DNA of 6,163 nt. Source: Ahrensia sp. Its GTDB lineage: Bacteria; Pseudomonadota; Alphaproteobacteria; Rhizobiales; Rhizobiaceae. Made by a program: the position numbers and the translations under genes. The notes beneath the pieces were generated by a model. The model was not told the origin of the DNA. It saw only the letters and a list, made by a program, of their open reading frames with translations, and did not search any database. Of the stretch, positions 5,778 through 6,163 are shown one piece after another. Where the stretch lies: NCBI GenBank assembly GCA_024639025.1, contig JAHEJF010000126.1:1-6163 (forward strand), written 5' to 3'. Numbering within the stretch: position 1 is the first letter of the stretch; every line of letters starts with the position of its first letter.

Positions 5778-6163
5778 TCAGCCTTTGACAGAGAAAGCAG
5801 TCATACCTGTAATAATCTGCTTTGATGCGATGAAGGTGAATATGAAGGGCGGAATTGCAAGCAGCATTCCCGTCGCAATGATCACACCCCAGTCAATAGC
5901 GTACTCGGTGATTGAGTTCACAATCGTCACCGGCACCAGCAGCACCGCAGGTGGAACCATCCGCATGAGCAGCGTTGACATCGATACGGTGCCGCGACCC
6001 ATAAAGCGGAAACGGATCAGTGCATAGGCGGCCATGCAGCTCACGATCAAAGCAATTGCAGTGGAGATGAGGCCAATAAAAGTCGAATTGCCCTGCTTTC
6101 GGCTGAAGGTCGGATCGCAGAAATCAAACCTTGCCGGCTCAAACCAGAGCACATCACACAGAA
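5778..6163 (-). pseudogene. ABC sugar-transporter permease (MalG/UgpE type), partial, with large internal deletion
   Basis: The reading frame enters from the right edge and runs to TGA at 5780-5778; the GTG at 6152 is not the true start. The first part (WFEPARFDF, then NSTFIGLISTAIAL, AAYALIRFRF and LLMRMVPPAVLLVP) is the N-terminal half of a carbohydrate ABC permease. The last part (NSITEYAIDWG through PPFIFTFIASKQIITGMTAFSVKG) is the normal C-terminal end. About 85-95 residues normally between them are missing, including two membrane helices and the EAA loop (EAA-x-x-DGA) that contacts the ATPase. The join falls near 5928-5936 and keeps the frame. With no EAA loop the protein should not couple to ATP hydrolysis, so I treat it as a broken gene. 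Family recognition is firm; the upstream part is outside the window. Confidence 0.75.

Overview
This window comes from a bacterial chromosome or large replicon, most likely an alphaproteobacterium. Hyphomicrobiales (Rhizobiales) is the best guess, from protein style, roughly half GC content and short two-hairpin intergenic repeats; no rRNA or other phylogenetic marker is present, so the assignment is tentative. It is dense metabolic sequence with no gap above about 130 bases, and I see no tRNA, CRISPR array, phage gene or transposase.

Layout. Bases 1-126 hold the 3' end of a GlcG/HbpS-family gene. A 100-bp intergenic repeat (copy A) follows, in a tail-to-tail junction. Bases 257-2333 carry two minus-strand genes: L-idonate 5-dehydrogenase (idnD) and, upstream of it, a D-2-hydroxyacid dehydrogenase. 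Bases 2334-2430 are a divergent control region with a perfect 16-bp palindrome typical of gluconate/idonate-type LacI-family operators. Bases 2431-4941 are a tightly packed plus-strand operon: gluconate 5-dehydrogenase (idnO), gluconokinase (gntK/idnK), a beta-hydroxyacid dehydrogenase and a small protein of unknown role. A second repeat copy (copy B) lies in the next tail-to-tail junction. On the minus strand to its right are a cytochrome b561-like membrane protein and, at the edge, an ABC sugar permease that has lost its central part.

How the genes work together. IdnD oxidises L-idonate to 5-keto-D-gluconate, IdnO reduces that to D-gluconate, and the kinase makes 6-phosphogluconate, which enters the Entner-Doudoroff or pentose phosphate route. 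The 2-hydroxyacid dehydrogenase may act as a 2-ketoaldonate reductase feeding 2-keto-L-gulonate or 2-ketogluconate into the same route; this is inferred from its family and its shared promoter region. The roles of the beta-hydroxyacid dehydrogenase and the 110-residue protein are not known, and they are the least explained part of the cluster. No transporter or regulator gene for the pathway is visible.

The most notable observations are the two repeat copies bracketing the ketogluconate cluster, the single operator that can control both divergent promoters, and the in-frame loss of the EAA-loop region from the ABC permease. I found nothing that clearly amounts to a new defence or mobile system.
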